Positions 46,916-59,015 of a stretch of DNA of 64,000 bases are shown piece after piece. Made by a program: the position numbers and the translations under genes. Every line of letters starts with the position of its first letter. Position 1 is the first letter of the stretch. The notes below the pieces were generated by a model that was given only the letters and a program-made list of their open reading frames with translations, was not told the DNA's origin and did not search any database. Location of the stretch: positions 62,001 through 126,000 of the forward strand of contig NZ_SMOD01000004.1 in NCBI RefSeq assembly GCF_004353905.1, in the 5' to 3' direction. The stretch is from Paraburkholderia guartelaensis. Its GTDB lineage: Bacteria > Pseudomonadota > Gammaproteobacteria > Burkholderiales > Burkholderiaceae.

Positions 46916-49186
46916 TTAACGCGCTTCGCCAGACTCCCCTGCCTCCTCGCTCTTCTCTTCGAAGAACGCCTGCACCACTTCGATCTCCCGGGTCCGCTTG
47001 AACGGCGGCAGGCTTTGCCAGATTCGTCGTCCATACGGTTTGTCGACGAGACGGGTGTCGCAAATCATCAACACGCCGCGGTCGGTTTCCGCGCGAATCA
47101 GTCGCCCCGCGCCCTGCTTGAGCGTGATCACCGCCTGCGGAAGCTGATGGACCGCGAACGGGCTTAGACCTTTCTTCGCCAGCGCGTCGAGGCGCGCCGC
47201 CAGCACCGGATCGTCGGGCGGCGCGAACGGCAGCTTGTCGATCACCACGAGCGACAGCGCATCGCCGCGCACGTCCACGCCTTCCCAGAAGCTCTGGCTG
47301 CCCACGAGGATCGCATTCCCATAGGCTCGGAAGCGCTCGAGCAGTTCCGTGCGGCTCGCGTCGCCCTGCACGAGCAGCGGCGTGTTCCAGCCGCGCGCTT
47401 CGATCGTGTCGCGCAGTTTCTGGGCTATGCGGTCAACGGCACGCAACGTCGTGCACAGCATGAAGACACCGCCGCCCGACGCCTCGATCGCCGGCAGCGC
47501 CGCGTCGAACACGGCGTCGGTGAACTGCGGCGACGACGGCTGCGGCATGTTGCGCGGCACGTAAAGCAGCCCTTGCGTCGGATAGTCGAACGGGCTCGGC
47601 AGCGTCATCGAGCGGCGCGAACTCAGGCCCATCTGCGCCGCGTAGTGCGTGAAGTCGCCACGCACCGAAAGCGTGGCCGAGGTGAAGACCCACGTGCGTG
47701 GCACACCGGCACGCTGCTTGGCGAAGATCGGCGCCACGGAGAGCGGGGTTTCGTGCAACTGCACCGTGTGCGAGAACACCTCGACCCAGCGGACTTTCTC
47801 GTCAGCGTCGTCCGATGCGTGAGCGTTTTCGTCCTGCCCATCCGCATCGGCCTTGCGTGTTTCACGCGATGGCGCGGCGCCCTGGGGCGCGGTCCAGCCC
47901 GCGAGGATGCCCTGGAGCTCGCGCGCGCGGCGCAGGCACGCGCCGATCGATTCGGCACGCTCGGCCTGCCCCGCGAGCGCCGTGGCCAGCACGCCCAGTT
48001 CGGTTTGCAGCGCGTCGAGCGCATCGAAGAGCGGGTGATCCTCGGGCAACTGCGTAATCGACAGCCGCAGCGAATCTTCCTTGAACGCGAGCCGCACGTC
48101 ACGCGCTGCGCGCTCCAGCGCCGCGCCGAGCTTGACCCACTCCACCGCGTCGCGCGCGTGGCTCAGACCTTCGGCCACGCAATCGCGCGCGAGCTCGAGG
48201 AACTGCGCGGTCGAGAGCGTTTCGCCGAAAAAGAGCGTTGCCGTTTCGGGCAGCTGGTGCGCTTCGTCGAAGATGATCGTATTCGCGCTCGGCAGCAGTT
48301 CGGCCATGCCGGTGTCGCGCAGCATGATGTCGGCGAAGAACAGATGGTGATTCACCACCACGATGTCGGCCTGCTGCGCCTCGCGGCGCGCCTGCATCAC
48401 GAAGCAGTCCTTGTAATGCGGACACTCCTGGCCAAGACAGTTATCGCGCGTCGATGTGACCATCGACCACACGGCCGCCGTCTCGGGCACGCTCGCGAGC
48501 TCGGCTTTGTCGCCCGAGCGCGTGATCTTCGCGAAGCGCACGATTTCCTGCAGATACGCGGTTTCCTGGCGCGACGGCAGCCGGCCGTTGTCGGCCGTGC
48601 GCTGCAGGTAGTAGTGGCACAGATAGTTGGCGCGGCCCTTGAGCATCGCAACACTTACGGGCACCGCCAGGGCGTCGCGCACGGTGGGAATATCGCGCGC
48701 AAAGAGCTGGTCCTGCAAGTGCTTCGTGCCCGTCGAGACGACCACCTTGCCGCCCCACAGCATGGCTGGCACGAGGTACGCATAGGTCTTGCCCGTGCCC
48801 GTGCCCGCCTCGACGATCAGCGTGTTGTCGCCGTTCTCGGCTGCGGCGCGCGCCGCTTCCTCGGCGGCGGGCTGCGCCGGTGCACCACGTTCGACGCGCC
48901 GCGCCGGGCGCGACTGGAGTTCGAACGCCGCGGGATCGGGCAGGGATTGCGCGGCAGCTTCCATCGCGGCCGCGACCGCACGCGCCATTTCGATCTGCGC
49001 AGCGCGTGGGCGATAGCCGTCGATCTCGCGAGCGAGCAAGCCGTCGGCCGCGAAGAGCTCTTCGAGCTCGGCGGCGCGGCGCGCGCTCAACACGGGTGCA
49101 GCGGCTGTTTGTGTCGCACGCGCGTCGGCCTCCGGCGCGCCGCCTTCGCGCGCGGGCCGGGATCGGGAAACGGTCGTTGAATTCAA
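46916..49186 (-). CDS. DinG/YoaA-type ATP-dependent DNA helicase
   Basis: 756 residues. XPD-like superfamily 2 helicase with an Fe-S cluster. Walker A EAGTGTGKT (126-134), candidate cluster cysteines 190, 250, 255 and 261, and DEAH (307-310) are in place; the C-terminal half has the QSFWEGVDVRGDALSLVVIDKLPF and QGAGRLIR motifs. It acts in DNA repair or R-loop and G-quadruplex removal; DinG against YoaA cannot be decided here. The start is a TTG with AGGAA about 10 bp upstream; no ATG near. Confidence 0.9.
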   Translation of the reverse strand: MNSTTVSRSRPAREGGAPEADARATQTAAAPVLSARRAAELEELFAADGLLAREIDGYRPRAAQIEMARAVAAAMEAAAQSLPDPAAFELQSRPARRVERGAPAQPAAEEAARAAAENGDNTLIVEAGTGTGKTYAYLVPAMLWGGKVVVSTGTKHLQDQLFARDIPTVRDALAVPVSVAMLKGRANYLCHYYLQRTADNGRLPSRQETAYLQEIVRFAKITRSGDKAELASVPETAAVWSMVTSTRDNCLGQECPHYKDCFVMQARREAQQADIVVVNHHLFFADIMLRDTGMAELLPSANTIIFDEAHQLPETATLFFGETLSTAQFLELARDCVAEGLSHARDAVEWVKLGAALERAARDVRLAFKEDSLRLSITQLPEDHPLFDALDALQTELGVLATALAGQAERAESIGACLRRARELQGILAGWTAPQGAAPSRETRKADADGQDENAHASDDADEKVRWVEVFSHTVQLHETPLSVAPIFAKQRAGVPRTWVFTSATLSVRGDFTHYAAQMGLSSRRSMTLPSPFDYPTQGLLYVPRNMPQPSSPQFTDAVFDAALPAIEASGGGVFMLCTTLRAVDRIAQKLRDTIEARGWNTPLLVQGDASRTELLERFRAYGNAILVGSQSFWEGVDVRGDALSLVVIDKLPFAPPDDPVLAARLDALAKKGLSPFAVHQLPQAVITLKQGAGRLIRAETDRGVLMICDTRLVDKPYGRRIWQSLPPFKRTREIEVVQAFFEEKSEEAGESGEAR

Positions 49187-49262
49187 GGCAAGCGGTTCCT
49201 GCTCGGTCCGGAAGGGCGCAACGCGCCGACTGCCGCGCCCCGGCGCCTGCCAGGACCCGGAA

Positions 49263-49496
49263 TCAGGCGTGCCCGTCCGAAGTCTTCGTTGAATCGGGGT
49301 CCAGCTGCAGTTGCAGCAGGAGGATGTTGTCCTTGACCTTGAGCTTGCGCTTCTTCAGCCTCTGCAGCTCGAGATCGTCATAGTCCGGGGTGTCGGACAT
49401 CCTGTCTATCAGGCGGTCCAGATCGCCATGTTCCGATTCCAGTTGCAGAATGCGGTCACGAAGGACCTCGGTCTTGACTTCACGATGCTCGCGCAT
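49263..49496 (-). CDS. DUF465 (YdcH-like) small protein
   Basis: 77 residues, an all-helical hairpin: RDRILQLESEHGDLDRLIDRM, then LKKRKLKVKDNILLLQLQLD, which match the YdcH family of unknown function. It lies between the Gln-rich exported protein and the dinG-type helicase on the same strand, 76 bp before the helicase. Gene dosage or regulation cannot be read from sequence. Confidence 0.85.
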   Translation of the reverse strand: MREHREVKTEVLRDRILQLESEHGDLDRLIDRMSDTPDYDDLELQRLKKRKLKVKDNILLLQLQLDPDSTKTSDGHA

Positions 49497-49583
49497 GCTC
49501 GCCTCCTCGACATATGCGGCGCGCGCTTGCGAAGGACGACGCGCCTGAGGTTGCAGTCCGGCTGAAAAAGCGTGCTACTCGTG

Positions 49584-50594
49584 CTACTGGTCCTGCTGTT
49601 CTTCCTGCTGCTGCTTTTCCTGTTGCTTCTGCTGATCTTCTTGTTGCTGCTTTTGCTGCGCCTTCTCGGCCGCCTGTTTCTGACGCTCTTCGACATCGGC
49701 CTTGTGCTTCGCCGCGTCTTCCTGCTTCTGCTGGTAGCGCTGGGCCTTATCGGCGCGTTCTTGAGCCTTTTGTTCGCCCTGGCGGCGCGCTTCGTCAAGC
49801 TGGTTCTGGTAATTCGCCTGCTTCTGGTCGTACGCCGCCTGGTTCGCGTTGCGCTGCGATTGCTCGCCCTGGCGCTGTGCCTGGGCCAGCGCATGCTGCC
49901 GCTGCTTTTCCTCGTACGCCTGCTCGTTCGCCGCACGCTGCGGCGCTTCGGCCTGGCGTTGCGCCTGATCGAGCGCGTGTTGCTGCTGCTTCTGTTCGTA
50001 CGCCTGTGCGCTTGCCGCTTCGTTGGCGGCGCGCTGCGGCGCATTCGCTTCGTCCTGCGCGCGTTGCAAGGCGGCCTGCTGGTCGCGCTGCTGCGCATGC
50101 GCGGCACGTTTTTCGTCGTCGAGCGCCAGTTGCTCGCGGCGGATATCGGCCTGCACGACACGCATCTTGTCGCGCGCGTTGCCGATGCAATGATTCACGA
50201 AGAACGTGCTGTAGCAGTTGTGCTGCGCGACTGCATACTGATAGTCGTTCTCCGCGGTACGACGGTCCAGCACCTGCTGCCGTGCGTCGAAGTCGCTCTG
50301 CTGCGACTGTGCCGTGCCGGCGACCCCAGCCACGTCAGACGCCGCGAGCGGCGCGTTGCCCGATGCCGACGGCTGCATCGGCACAGTTGGCGCGCCTTGC
50401 TGCTGCAGCGGCCCTGTCACTCCGACCGCCTGCGCGAGGGCCGGAACGCTCGCACCGAGGCTCAACGCTACGGCACAAATTGCCCCAAGAGCGGGGAACC
50501 GCCGCGTGACGCCATGAGGCGTGCGAAACCGGGCAAGGGGCAAATCAGGAGAGAAGCGGGAGGTCGTCAACGTCTTCTGTGGGCAGCGGAACAT
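49584..50594 (-). CDS. exported Gln/Ala-rich coiled-coil protein of unknown function
   Basis: 336 residues. A long basic n-region and hydrophobic core ([20 protein letters not shown]) make a signal peptide ending near residue 54. Cys127 and Cys136 ([15 protein letters not shown]) may form the only disulfide in the mature protein. From about residue 145 to the end the chain is a charged, Gln/Ala/Glu/Lys/Arg-rich coiled coil with repeating [18 protein letters not shown] units, close to an 11- or 22-residue period. No known domain recognised. Divergent from tex (192 bp apart) and followed by DUF465 on the same strand. Confidence 0.78.
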   Translation of the reverse strand: MFRCPQKTLTTSRFSPDLPLARFRTPHGVTRRFPALGAICAVALSLGASVPALAQAVGVTGPLQQQGAPTVPMQPSASGNAPLAASDVAGVAGTAQSQQSDFDARQQVLDRRTAENDYQYAVAQHNCYSTFFVNHCIGNARDKMRVVQADIRREQLALDDEKRAAHAQQRDQQAALQRAQDEANAPQRAANEAASAQAYEQKQQQHALDQAQRQAEAPQRAANEQAYEEKQRQHALAQAQRQGEQSQRNANQAAYDQKQANYQNQLDEARRQGEQKAQERADKAQRYQQKQEDAAKHKADVEERQKQAAEKAQQKQQQEDQQKQQEKQQQEEQQDQ

Positions 50595-50786
50595 GGGGGA
50601 AATTCTAACACCCCCCGGGTTGAGCGCTCGGCCATTTATGGCAAAATGCCCCGCTCCACCGGCCGGCGGGCGCACCCGGCAACGTGCCTTTTTGCACACC
50701 GGGCGCGCCGGGCGCTCAAGCCCGCGCCGGCCGCCGGAGCGCAACTCCGGACCGCAAACCGATCCTCGCAGGAATATCCAGACCCT
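50595..50786. promoter_or_regulatory. divergent promoter region of tex and the coiled-coil gene
   Basis: 192 bp with no gene. Contains aattctaaca (50600-50609), which on the minus strand gives a TTAGAAT -10-like box, and a GGAAT ribosome-binding site before tex. Confidence 0.4.
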
Positions 50787-53135
50787 ATGACGGAAACCGT
50801 AGCACTCAAGATCGTCCAGCGTATCGCCACTGAACTGAGCGTGCAGCCGCGCCAGGTCGCAGCCGCCGTGCAGCTTCTCGACGAAGGCTCGACCGTTCCG
50901 TTCATCGCCCGTTACCGCAAGGAAGTCACGGACAATCTCGACGATACGCAGCTGCGTACGCTCGAAGAACGCCTGCTCTATCTGCGCGAACTCGAAGACC
51001 GCCGCGCGACGATCCTCGCGAGCATCGAGGAACAAGGCAAGCTCACCGACGAACTGCGCAGCGCGATCGAAGCCGCCGACAGCAAGCAGGTTCTCGAAGA
51101 CCTCTATCTGCCCTACAAGCCCAAGCGCCGTACGCGCGCGCAGATCGCACGCGAAGCCGGCCTGCAGCCGCTCGCCGACGCGCTGCTCGCGAACCCGCTG
51201 CTCGACCCGCAAACGGAAGCCGCACAGTACGTCGATGCCGAAAAGGGCGTCGCCGACGTCAAGGCCGCGCTCGACGGCGCACGCGACATCCTCTCCGAAC
51301 AGTTTGGCGAAACGGCCGAACTGCTGGGCAAACTGCGCGACTGGCTGCACAACCAGGGCGTGGTGATGTCGAGCGTGGTCGAGGGCAAGGAAAACGAGGA
51401 AGGCGAGAAGTTCCGCGACTACTACGACTATTCCGAGACGATCAAGACCGTGCCGTCGCACCGTGCGCTCGCGCTGTTCCGCGGCCGCAACGCCGGTGTG
51501 CTGATGGTCAAGCTCGGCCTTGGCGGCGAACTGGACACGCAGGTGCCGCATCCGGGCGAAGCGATGATCGCGCGCCACTTCGGCATTGCGAACCAGAATC
51601 GCCCGGCCGACAAATGGCTCTCCGATGTCTGCCGCTGGTGCTGGCGCGTGAAGGTGCAGCCGCATATCGAAAACGAGCTGCTGACCAACCTGCGCGAGCA
51701 GGCGGAAAACGAAGCGATCCGCGTGTTCGCGCGCAATCTCAAGGATCTGCTGCTTGCCGCGCCGGCCGGCCCCAAGGCCGTGATCGGCCTCGATCCGGGC
51801 CTGCGCACCGGCGTGAAGGTCGCCGTGGTCGACCGCACGGGCAAGCTGCTCGCCACCGACACGATCTACCCGCACGAGCCGCGCCGCGACTGGGACGGCT
51901 CGCTCGCGAAGCTCGCGCGCATCGCCGCGCAGACGCAAGCGGAACTCATCAGCATCGGCAACGGCACGGCCTCGCGTGAAACCGACAAGCTCGCGAGCGA
52001 GCTGATCTCGAAGCATCCCGAACTGAAGCTTCAGAAGATCGTGGTTTCCGAAGCCGGAGCGTCGGTTTATTCGGCGTCCGAACTGGCTGCGAAGGAATTC
52101 CCCGAGCTCGACGTGTCGCTGCGCGGCGCCGTTTCCATTGCGCGCCGTTTGCAAGACCCGCTCGCCGAACTCGTGAAGATCGAGCCGAAAGCGATTGGCG
52201 TGGGCCAATACCAGCACGACGTGAACCAGCGCGAACTCGCGCGCTCGCTCGACGCCGTGGTCGAGGACTGCGTGAACGCCGTGGGTGTCGATGCGAACAC
52301 GGCCTCCGTCGCCCTGCTCGCCCGCGTGTCGGGCCTGAACTCGACGCTCGCGCGCAATATCGTCGATTTCCGCGATGCGAACGGCCCGTTCCCCTCGCGT
52401 GAGCATCTGAAGAAGGTGCCGCGCCTGGGCGACAAGACCTTCGAGCAGGCCGCCGGCTTCCTGCGCATCAACGGCGGCGACAATCCGCTCGATCGCTCGT
52501 CGGTGCACCCGGAAGCGTACCCCGTCGTCGAACGCATGCTCGCGAAGATCAAGCGTACGATCGGCGACGTGCTCGGCAGCCGCGAAGCGCTTTCGGGCCT
52601 CGCGCCCACCGAGTTCGTGGATGAACGTTTCGGTCTGCCGACGGTGCGTGACATCCTGAGCGAACTGGAAAAGCCGGGCCGCGATCCGCGCCCCGAGTTC
52701 AAAACGGCAACGTTCCGCGATGGCGTCGAGAAAGTGTCCGACCTCGTGCCGGGCATGCTGCTCGAAGGCGTCGTGACGAATGTGGCCGCGTTCGGCGCAT
52801 TCATCGACGTGGGTGTGCATCAGGACGGGCTCGTGCACGTCTCGGCGATGTCGACGAAGTTCATCAAGGACCCGCACGAAGTCGTCAAGGCAGGCCAGGT
52901 CGTGAAGGTGAAGGTGCTCGACGTCGACGTGAAACGTCAGCGCATCGCGCTCACGATGCGTCTGGACGACGAGCCCGCGAGCGCCGGTGCGCCGCGCAGT
53001 GGCGGCGGCGGGGGCCAATCGGGCAACCGCGACAATCGCGGCGGCGGTAATCGCGACAACCGCGGCGGCCAGCGTTCGCGCGATGCGGAACCGGCGGGCG
53101 CGATGGCGGCGGCATTCGCGAAGCTCAAGCGCTGA
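50787..53135 (+). CDS. tex: Tex family RNA-binding protein / transcription accessory factor
   Basis: 782 residues. Tex-like proteins bind RNA and, in Pseudomonas and Bordetella relatives, influence toxin expression or ribosome quality. The N-terminal Tex domain, the YqgF-like RNase-H fold ([18 protein letters not shown]), the HhH segment ([21 protein letters not shown]) and the S1 domain (about residues 655-727, [20 protein letters not shown]) are in the usual order. A Gly/Asn/Arg tail ends the protein. Start ATG at 50787; the frame is open upstream only as a by-product of the GC-rich codon pattern. Confidence 0.95.
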   Translation: MTETVALKIVQRIATELSVQPRQVAAAVQLLDEGSTVPFIARYRKEVTDNLDDTQLRTLEERLLYLRELEDRRATILASIEEQGKLTDELRSAIEAADSKQVLEDLYLPYKPKRRTRAQIAREAGLQPLADALLANPLLDPQTEAAQYVDAEKGVADVKAALDGARDILSEQFGETAELLGKLRDWLHNQGVVMSSVVEGKENEEGEKFRDYYDYSETIKTVPSHRALALFRGRNAGVLMVKLGLGGELDTQVPHPGEAMIARHFGIANQNRPADKWLSDVCRWCWRVKVQPHIENELLTNLREQAENEAIRVFARNLKDLLLAAPAGPKAVIGLDPGLRTGVKVAVVDRTGKLLATDTIYPHEPRRDWDGSLAKLARIAAQTQAELISIGNGTASRETDKLASELISKHPELKLQKIVVSEAGASVYSASELAAKEFPELDVSLRGAVSIARRLQDPLAELVKIEPKAIGVGQYQHDVNQRELARSLDAVVEDCVNAVGVDANTASVALLARVSGLNSTLARNIVDFRDANGPFPSREHLKKVPRLGDKTFEQAAGFLRINGGDNPLDRSSVHPEAYPVVERMLAKIKRTIGDVLGSREALSGLAPTEFVDERFGLPTVRDILSELEKPGRDPRPEFKTATFRDGVEKVSDLVPGMLLEGVVTNVAAFGAFIDVGVHQDGLVHVSAMSTKFIKDPHEVVKAGQVVKVKVLDVDVKRQRIALTMRLDDEPASAGAPRSGGGGGQSGNRDNRGGGNRDNRGGQRSRDAEPAGAMAAAFAKLKR

Positions 53136-53186
53136 TGTCGGCATGACGCAATGTGGGGCCGCAACGGCTCACGTTGCGTGCGCAAC

Positions 53187-53216
53187 AAAAAAGGCACCCC
53201 ACAGGGTGCCTTTTTT
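53187..53216. terminator. bidirectional terminator between tex and kup
   Basis: 13-bp perfect stem AAAAAAGGCACCC/GGGTGCCTTTTTT with loop CACA. Confidence 0.95.
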
Positions 53217-53235
53217 ACTGGTCGAAACGACGCAA

Positions 53236-55122
53236 TCAGATCTCGATCTTCGTGCCGAGTTCGACCACGCGGTTCGCAGGAATGCTGAAGAAGTCGGTGG
53301 GCTTCGCGGCGTTCTGATGCATCCACGCGAACACGCGTTCGCGGAAGATCGACATACCCGGAAGCTGCGTCGGCACGACCGTCTCGCGCGCGAGGAAGAA
53401 CGACGTGTCCATCATCTCGAACGTCATGTTGTGCGTGCGCGAAATCTCGTCGAGCACCGCCTGCACGTCGGGCGTTTCGTTGAAGCCGTAATCGGCCTTC
53501 ACGAGATAGAGCCCGCCGCCGATATCCTTCACCGTCACCCGCTCTGCGTCCACCACATACGGAATGTCGCGTATCACGAACGTGAGGAAGATCGTGCGTT
53601 CGTGCAGCACCTTGTTGTGCTTGAGATTGTGCAGCAGGCTCACCGGCACGAGCGATTCGCTGCCCGTGAGATAGATCGCCGTGCCCGAAACGCGATGCGG
53701 AGGGTGCGCGAGCAGCCCTTGCAGGAAAGGCATGAGCGGAATACCGTCGGCGGCCGTGCGCTCCTTCACGATCATGCGGCCCTTGAACCAGGTCATCAGC
53801 AGGAAGAACAGCAGCGCGCCGATGCCGAGCGGCAGCCAGCCCCCCTCCTCGACCTTCAACAGGTTCGCGCCGAAGAAGCCCAGATCGACGGCCAGTAGCA
53901 CGGTGATGATGCAGGTGACGAGGGCCTTGTTCCACTTCCACACCTTCGTCATCACGACGGCGACGAGCACCGTGGTGATCACCATCGTAGCGGTCACGGC
54001 GATACCGTAGGCGGCGGCCAGATTGTCCGAACTCTTGAAGGCAACCACGATGCACAGAATGATGAAGAGCAGCATCCAGTTCACGACCGGCACGTAGATC
54101 TGGCCGATCGCGAGGTCCGACGTGTGCAGCACCTTCATGCGCGGCACGTAGCCAAGCAGAATGGCCTGGCTCGTGAGGGAGTACGCACCGGAGATCACAG
54201 CCTGCGAAGCGATCACGGTCGCCACCGTCGAAAGCACGACGAGCGGCAGCAACGCCCAATCCGGCGCGAGCAGGAAGAACGGGTTTTCGATCGCGCGATG
54301 GTCCTGCATCAGCAGCGCGCCCTGCCCGAAGTAGTTGAGCACGAGCGAGGGCATCACGAGCACGTACCAGGCGTAGCGAATAGGCTGCGCGCCGAAGTGA
54401 CCCATGTCGGCGTAGAGTGCTTCCGCGCCGGTCAGCACCAGCACGACCGAGCCGAGCACCACGTAGGCCTGCAGCATATGTGCGCCCATGAAGGCGACCG
54501 CATAGTACGGATTGAGCGCGGCGATGACACCCGGGGCCTGCACGATGCGCGAAACGCCAAGCACGCCGATCGTGATGAACCACAGCACCATGATCGGCCC
54601 GAACAGGCGCCCGACGAGCGCCGTACCGTGACGCTGGATCCAGAACAGTGCGACCAGGATCACCATGGTGAGTGGCAGCACGAGGTGCGAGAGCTTCGGC
54701 GCGGCGATCTCGAGGCCCTCCACCGCCGATATCACCGAGATGGCTGGCGTGATGACCGCGTCGCCGTAAAACATGCACGCGCCGAAGATGCCGAGCGCCG
54801 TGAGCAGCGCGGCAGCCTTGCTCTTGCGATTGAACGAGCGCATGGCGAGCGCCATGAGCGCCAGCACGCCGCCCTCGCCGTTGTTGTCGGCACGCATCAC
54901 AAAAAGGACATATTTGACGCTCACGACGATCACGATCGCCCAGAACAGCAGCGAGATGACGCCGAGGATGGACGTCTCGTTGAGCGGAATGCCGTGGGCC
55001 GGGCTGAACGCCTCTTTCAGCGAATACAGCGGGCTCGTGCCGATGTCGCCGAACACCACGCCGATGGCCGCTACGGCGAGAGTAGGTAGCGGCTGCTTGG
55101 CCACGTGTGTGCTAGTTGTCAT
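53236..55122 (-). CDS. kup: Kup potassium uptake protein
   Basis: 628 residues. K+/H+ symporter with about 12 membrane helices. The N-terminal [21 protein letters not shown] is the family signature; a hydrophilic C-terminal domain starts near residue 470. The ATG at 55122 begins 18 residues before the first helix; the frame stays open upstream but without similarity. A TAGAAT -10-like box is at 55163-55168 on the minus strand. Confidence 0.95.
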   Translation of the reverse strand: MTTSTHVAKQPLPTLAVAAIGVVFGDIGTSPLYSLKEAFSPAHGIPLNETSILGVISLLFWAIVIVVSVKYVLFVMRADNNGEGGVLALMALAMRSFNRKSKAAALLTALGIFGACMFYGDAVITPAISVISAVEGLEIAAPKLSHLVLPLTMVILVALFWIQRHGTALVGRLFGPIMVLWFITIGVLGVSRIVQAPGVIAALNPYYAVAFMGAHMLQAYVVLGSVVLVLTGAEALYADMGHFGAQPIRYAWYVLVMPSLVLNYFGQGALLMQDHRAIENPFFLLAPDWALLPLVVLSTVATVIASQAVISGAYSLTSQAILLGYVPRMKVLHTSDLAIGQIYVPVVNWMLLFIILCIVVAFKSSDNLAAAYGIAVTATMVITTVLVAVVMTKVWKWNKALVTCIITVLLAVDLGFFGANLLKVEEGGWLPLGIGALLFFLLMTWFKGRMIVKERTAADGIPLMPFLQGLLAHPPHRVSGTAIYLTGSESLVPVSLLHNLKHNKVLHERTIFLTFVIRDIPYVVDAERVTVKDIGGGLYLVKADYGFNETPDVQAVLDEISRTHNMTFEMMDTSFFLARETVVPTQLPGMSIFRERVFAWMHQNAAKPTDFFSIPANRVVELGTKIEI

Positions 55123-55383
55123 ATACGCGGTAATCCGTTGCGAGGCGGAAAAAACGAGCGCTATTCTAAACCGGGCTGCGGCGGAAACCGAGCGGTCGTC
55201 GCGGCACTGCGACATCCCTTGGTCCCCGCGCAGTTTAGCACTGGCCCCAGATGCCGTCTGCCCGCCTGCGCCACGGCTGGCGAATCGGTGGGCGACGCAC
55301 AAAAAAAACGGAGCCGTGAAGGCTCCGTCGCTGGATCTGGCCACCGCAGGTTTGGGAACACTGGCGGCGGCACGACCTCTGCA
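55123..55383. other. gap between kup and the phosphoribosyltransferase gene
   Basis: 261 bp with the kup -10-like box and the terminator of the upstream gene. Nothing else seen. Confidence 0.5.
55301..55328 (-). terminator. terminator of the purA-side operon
   Basis: 8-bp perfect stem ACGGAGCC/GGCTCCGT with loop GTGAA and, on the minus strand, an eight-T run. It ends transcription that comes through purA and the phosphoribosyltransferase gene. Confidence 0.93.
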
Positions 55384-55953
55384 TTACTTCTGCGCGTCTT
55401 GCGCTCGCTGCAGACCACGCTTGATCCACGCACCGAGATTGTGGGGGCGCACCGTATCCCACTCCTCGAACGGCTGGTGGATCCACGGATTGGTCGGCAG
55501 ATGCTGGACGAAATAGTCCGGCGTTACCTTCGAGCAGCCCTTGTACCAGAGCACCGCCGAGCGCACGCCGGTCACAGCCGGGTAACGCTCCTTGAGGTGC
55601 TCCTGCACACGAGCGAGCGTGACGCCCGAATCGACGAGATCGTCGACGAGCAGCACGTTGCCCTCCAGGTGACCGCGCGTCATCGTGATGTACTGCGCGA
55701 TGTCGAGCTCGCCCTGCTCCGTGCCGGCGGCTTCGCGGTACGAGCTGGTTGCGAGGATCGCGAGCGGCAGGTCATAGATGCGCGAGAGCTGGTCGCCCAC
55801 GCGCAGACCGCCGCGTGCGAGGCACAGGATCTGGTCGAACTTCCAGCGCGACTCGTGCACCTTGAGCGCGAGCAGTTCGATCAGCCGGTGATACTCGTCC
55901 CAGCCGACCCACAGGTTCTTTTCGTCGTTGCGCGGGTCCATCATTTGAATCAT
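55384..55953 (-). CDS. phosphoribosyltransferase family protein
   Basis: 189 residues. The PRPP loop VLLVDDLVDSGVTL and the LARGGLRVGDQLSR strand-loop are those of purine/xanthine-type phosphoribosyltransferases. Its place 23 bp after purA supports a purine salvage role (hypoxanthine or xanthine/guanine), yet the C-terminal hood is unusual (HLPTNPWIHQPFEEWDTVRPH), so the base specificity is uncertain. It ends in a strong terminator. Confidence 0.88.
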   Translation of the reverse strand: MIQMMDPRNDEKNLWVGWDEYHRLIELLALKVHESRWKFDQILCLARGGLRVGDQLSRIYDLPLAILATSSYREAAGTEQGELDIAQYITMTRGHLEGNVLLVDDLVDSGVTLARVQEHLKERYPAVTGVRSAVLWYKGCSKVTPDYFVQHLPTNPWIHQPFEEWDTVRPHNLGAWIKRGLQRAQDAQK

Positions 55954-55976
55954 TTTTGCTTCTGCCTTCTTACCAC

Positions 55977-57332
<1,356 letters not shown>

Positions 57333-57502
57333 TTAGCTGGTTAAAAACGTATTCTACCTGGGTTCAGCGGCAAGGCCGCCTTTTTTTCCCCAGATTCGCG
57401 GAATTTCCTTTTGCACTCAACGGCATGCGCGATGCGAAGCGTGCTTTGGCGCGCTTGCGCAAAGGCTTGCGGGGCGGCGCGAATGGCCGCCCGAGTGCGG
57501 CA

Positions 57503-58654
57503 TCAGGCGTGCTTTTCGACGACCCAGACGCCGTCGCGCTCGACGAGCACGCGGTCGCAGGCGAACTCGTCCATGTCGTGCTCGTGACCCGGCAGCGCCT
57601 GGATCACGACCTCGCCCGCATCGCGCAGCGCGGCGACCGCGCTGCGCAGCCCCTCGTCATGGCGCCACGGCGCGAGGATCGCGCTGCTGCGCGCTTCGAC
57701 CGGCGAAATACGCGCCACTTCCCGCAAATCGAGCGAGAAGCCCGTCGCTGCGCGGGCACGTCCGTAGACTTCGCCCACCTTGTCGTATCGCCCGCCACGG
57801 GCCACGGCGTTCGGCACGCCGTCTACATAGGCCGAGAACATCACGCCGCTGTGGTACGCGTAGCCGCCGAGATCCGCGAGGTCGATCATCAGCTCCGCAC
57901 CCTCGATCTCGCGCACGAGGAACGCGAGGTCGTCGAGCGCACGGGCAATGCCCGGCAGCGCCGGCAGACGCGTGCGGGCTTCGTCGATCACGCTCGCGTC
58001 GCCGTAAAGCGACGGCAGCGCGCGCAAGGCGTCGCGCGTGGCGGCTCCGAGGTTTTGCGTGAGTTCCGCGAGACGCGGCACGTCCTTGCCAGCGAGCGCT
58101 TCATACAAAGCGTCGCCAAGCGCGGCCGCAGCGGGATCCGCTTCGAAGATCGCCGCGAGCACACCTGCGTGCGAAAGGTCGAGGCGTACCTTCGCGAGGC
58201 CCGCGAGGCGCAGCGCATCGAGCATCAGCTGCTGGATTTCGAGGTCCGCTTCGAGGCCGGCATGGCCGTAGATTTCCGCGCCGGTCTGGATCTGTTCGCG
58301 CGTGGCGTGCAGACCGCGCGGCAGCGTGTGCAGCACGTTGCCCGCGTAGCACAGGCGCGTCACACCCTGGCGGTTCAAGAGGTGCGCGTCGATGCGCGCG
58401 ACCTGCGGCGTCATGTCGGCGCGCAGGCCGAGCGTGCGGCCCGAAAGCTGATCGACGAGCTTGAACGTGCGCAGGTTGAGGTCGCGCCCGCTGCCCACGA
58501 GCAGCGACTCGAGATACTCGAGCAACGGCGGCATGACCATCTCGTAGCCATAGGCGCGGAAACGGTCCAGCAGGCGACGGCGCAGCTCTTCGATCTTGCG
58601 CGCTTCGGACGGCAGCACGTCCGCAATATTCTCGGGGAGTAACCAGGTCGACAT
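57503..58654 (-). CDS. hisZ: ATP phosphoribosyltransferase regulatory subunit HisZ
   Basis: 383 residues. A HisRS-like paralogue without aminoacylation activity, required by the short form of HisG. The fold starts [20 protein letters not shown]; the class II-like segments [14 protein letters not shown] and [20 protein letters not shown] are present. Length and absence of an anticodon-binding domain distinguish it from HisS. HisG is not in the window. Confidence 0.94.
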   Translation of the reverse strand: MSTWLLPENIADVLPSEARKIEELRRRLLDRFRAYGYEMVMPPLLEYLESLLVGSGRDLNLRTFKLVDQLSGRTLGLRADMTPQVARIDAHLLNRQGVTRLCYAGNVLHTLPRGLHATREQIQTGAEIYGHAGLEADLEIQQLMLDALRLAGLAKVRLDLSHAGVLAAIFEADPAAAALGDALYEALAGKDVPRLAELTQNLGAATRDALRALPSLYGDASVIDEARTRLPALPGIARALDDLAFLVREIEGAELMIDLADLGGYAYHSGVMFSAYVDGVPNAVARGGRYDKVGEVYGRARAATGFSLDLREVARISPVEARSSAILAPWRHDEGLRSAVAALRDAGEVVIQALPGHEHDMDEFACDRVLVERDGVWVVEKHA

Positions 58655-58776
58655 CGGTTGAGTCCTACCACAATGAGGGCCGCGCGCGGCGAAACGCCAC
58701 GCGGCCCGATAATTCGGAATCCGTCAAAAAACGCCAGTCGCACACCGCGTCTGAGGACAGCCGCGGCACGAGGCCG

Positions 58777-58968
58777 TCAGGTCGCCAGCATCAGCAGGAC
58801 GAGGCCGAGCCCCATCACGATGAGCCCGCCGATCCTGATGTGATGCGGCGGCCGTTCCGCGATTTTACGGAATGTGTCACGCCACGCCGTCGGAAAAACG
58901 AACGGGAACATGCCCTCGATAATCAGCATCAGCGCGATCGCGAGCAAGAGGGAGCCAGCTATGTCCAT
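58777..58968 (-). CDS. DUF2065 small membrane protein
   Basis: 63 residues with two membrane segments (LLLAIALMLIIEGMFPFVFP and IGGLIVMGLGLVLLML) joined by a basic loop, as in YjeT-type proteins. Its place between hflC and hisZ is conserved in relatives. Function unknown. Confidence 0.9.
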   Translation of the reverse strand: MDIAGSLLLAIALMLIIEGMFPFVFPTAWRDTFRKIAERPPHHIRIGGLIVMGLGLVLLMLAT

Positions 58969-59015
58969 GCGAAGAAATACGCCGCGCAGTGCGCGGCGCG
59001 TGTGTCTCGTTTTGT

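Noticed and set aside
49584..53144. A 1186-codon open frame on the minus strand across the whole of tex
   Set aside because: It is antisense to tex in a codon register where GC-rich third positions remove stops; only its last 336 codons (start 50594) have a signal peptide and independent support.
53984..55089. 321-codon plus-strand frame opposite kup
   Set aside because: His/Arg/Glu-rich shadow of a membrane protein gene; no start signal.
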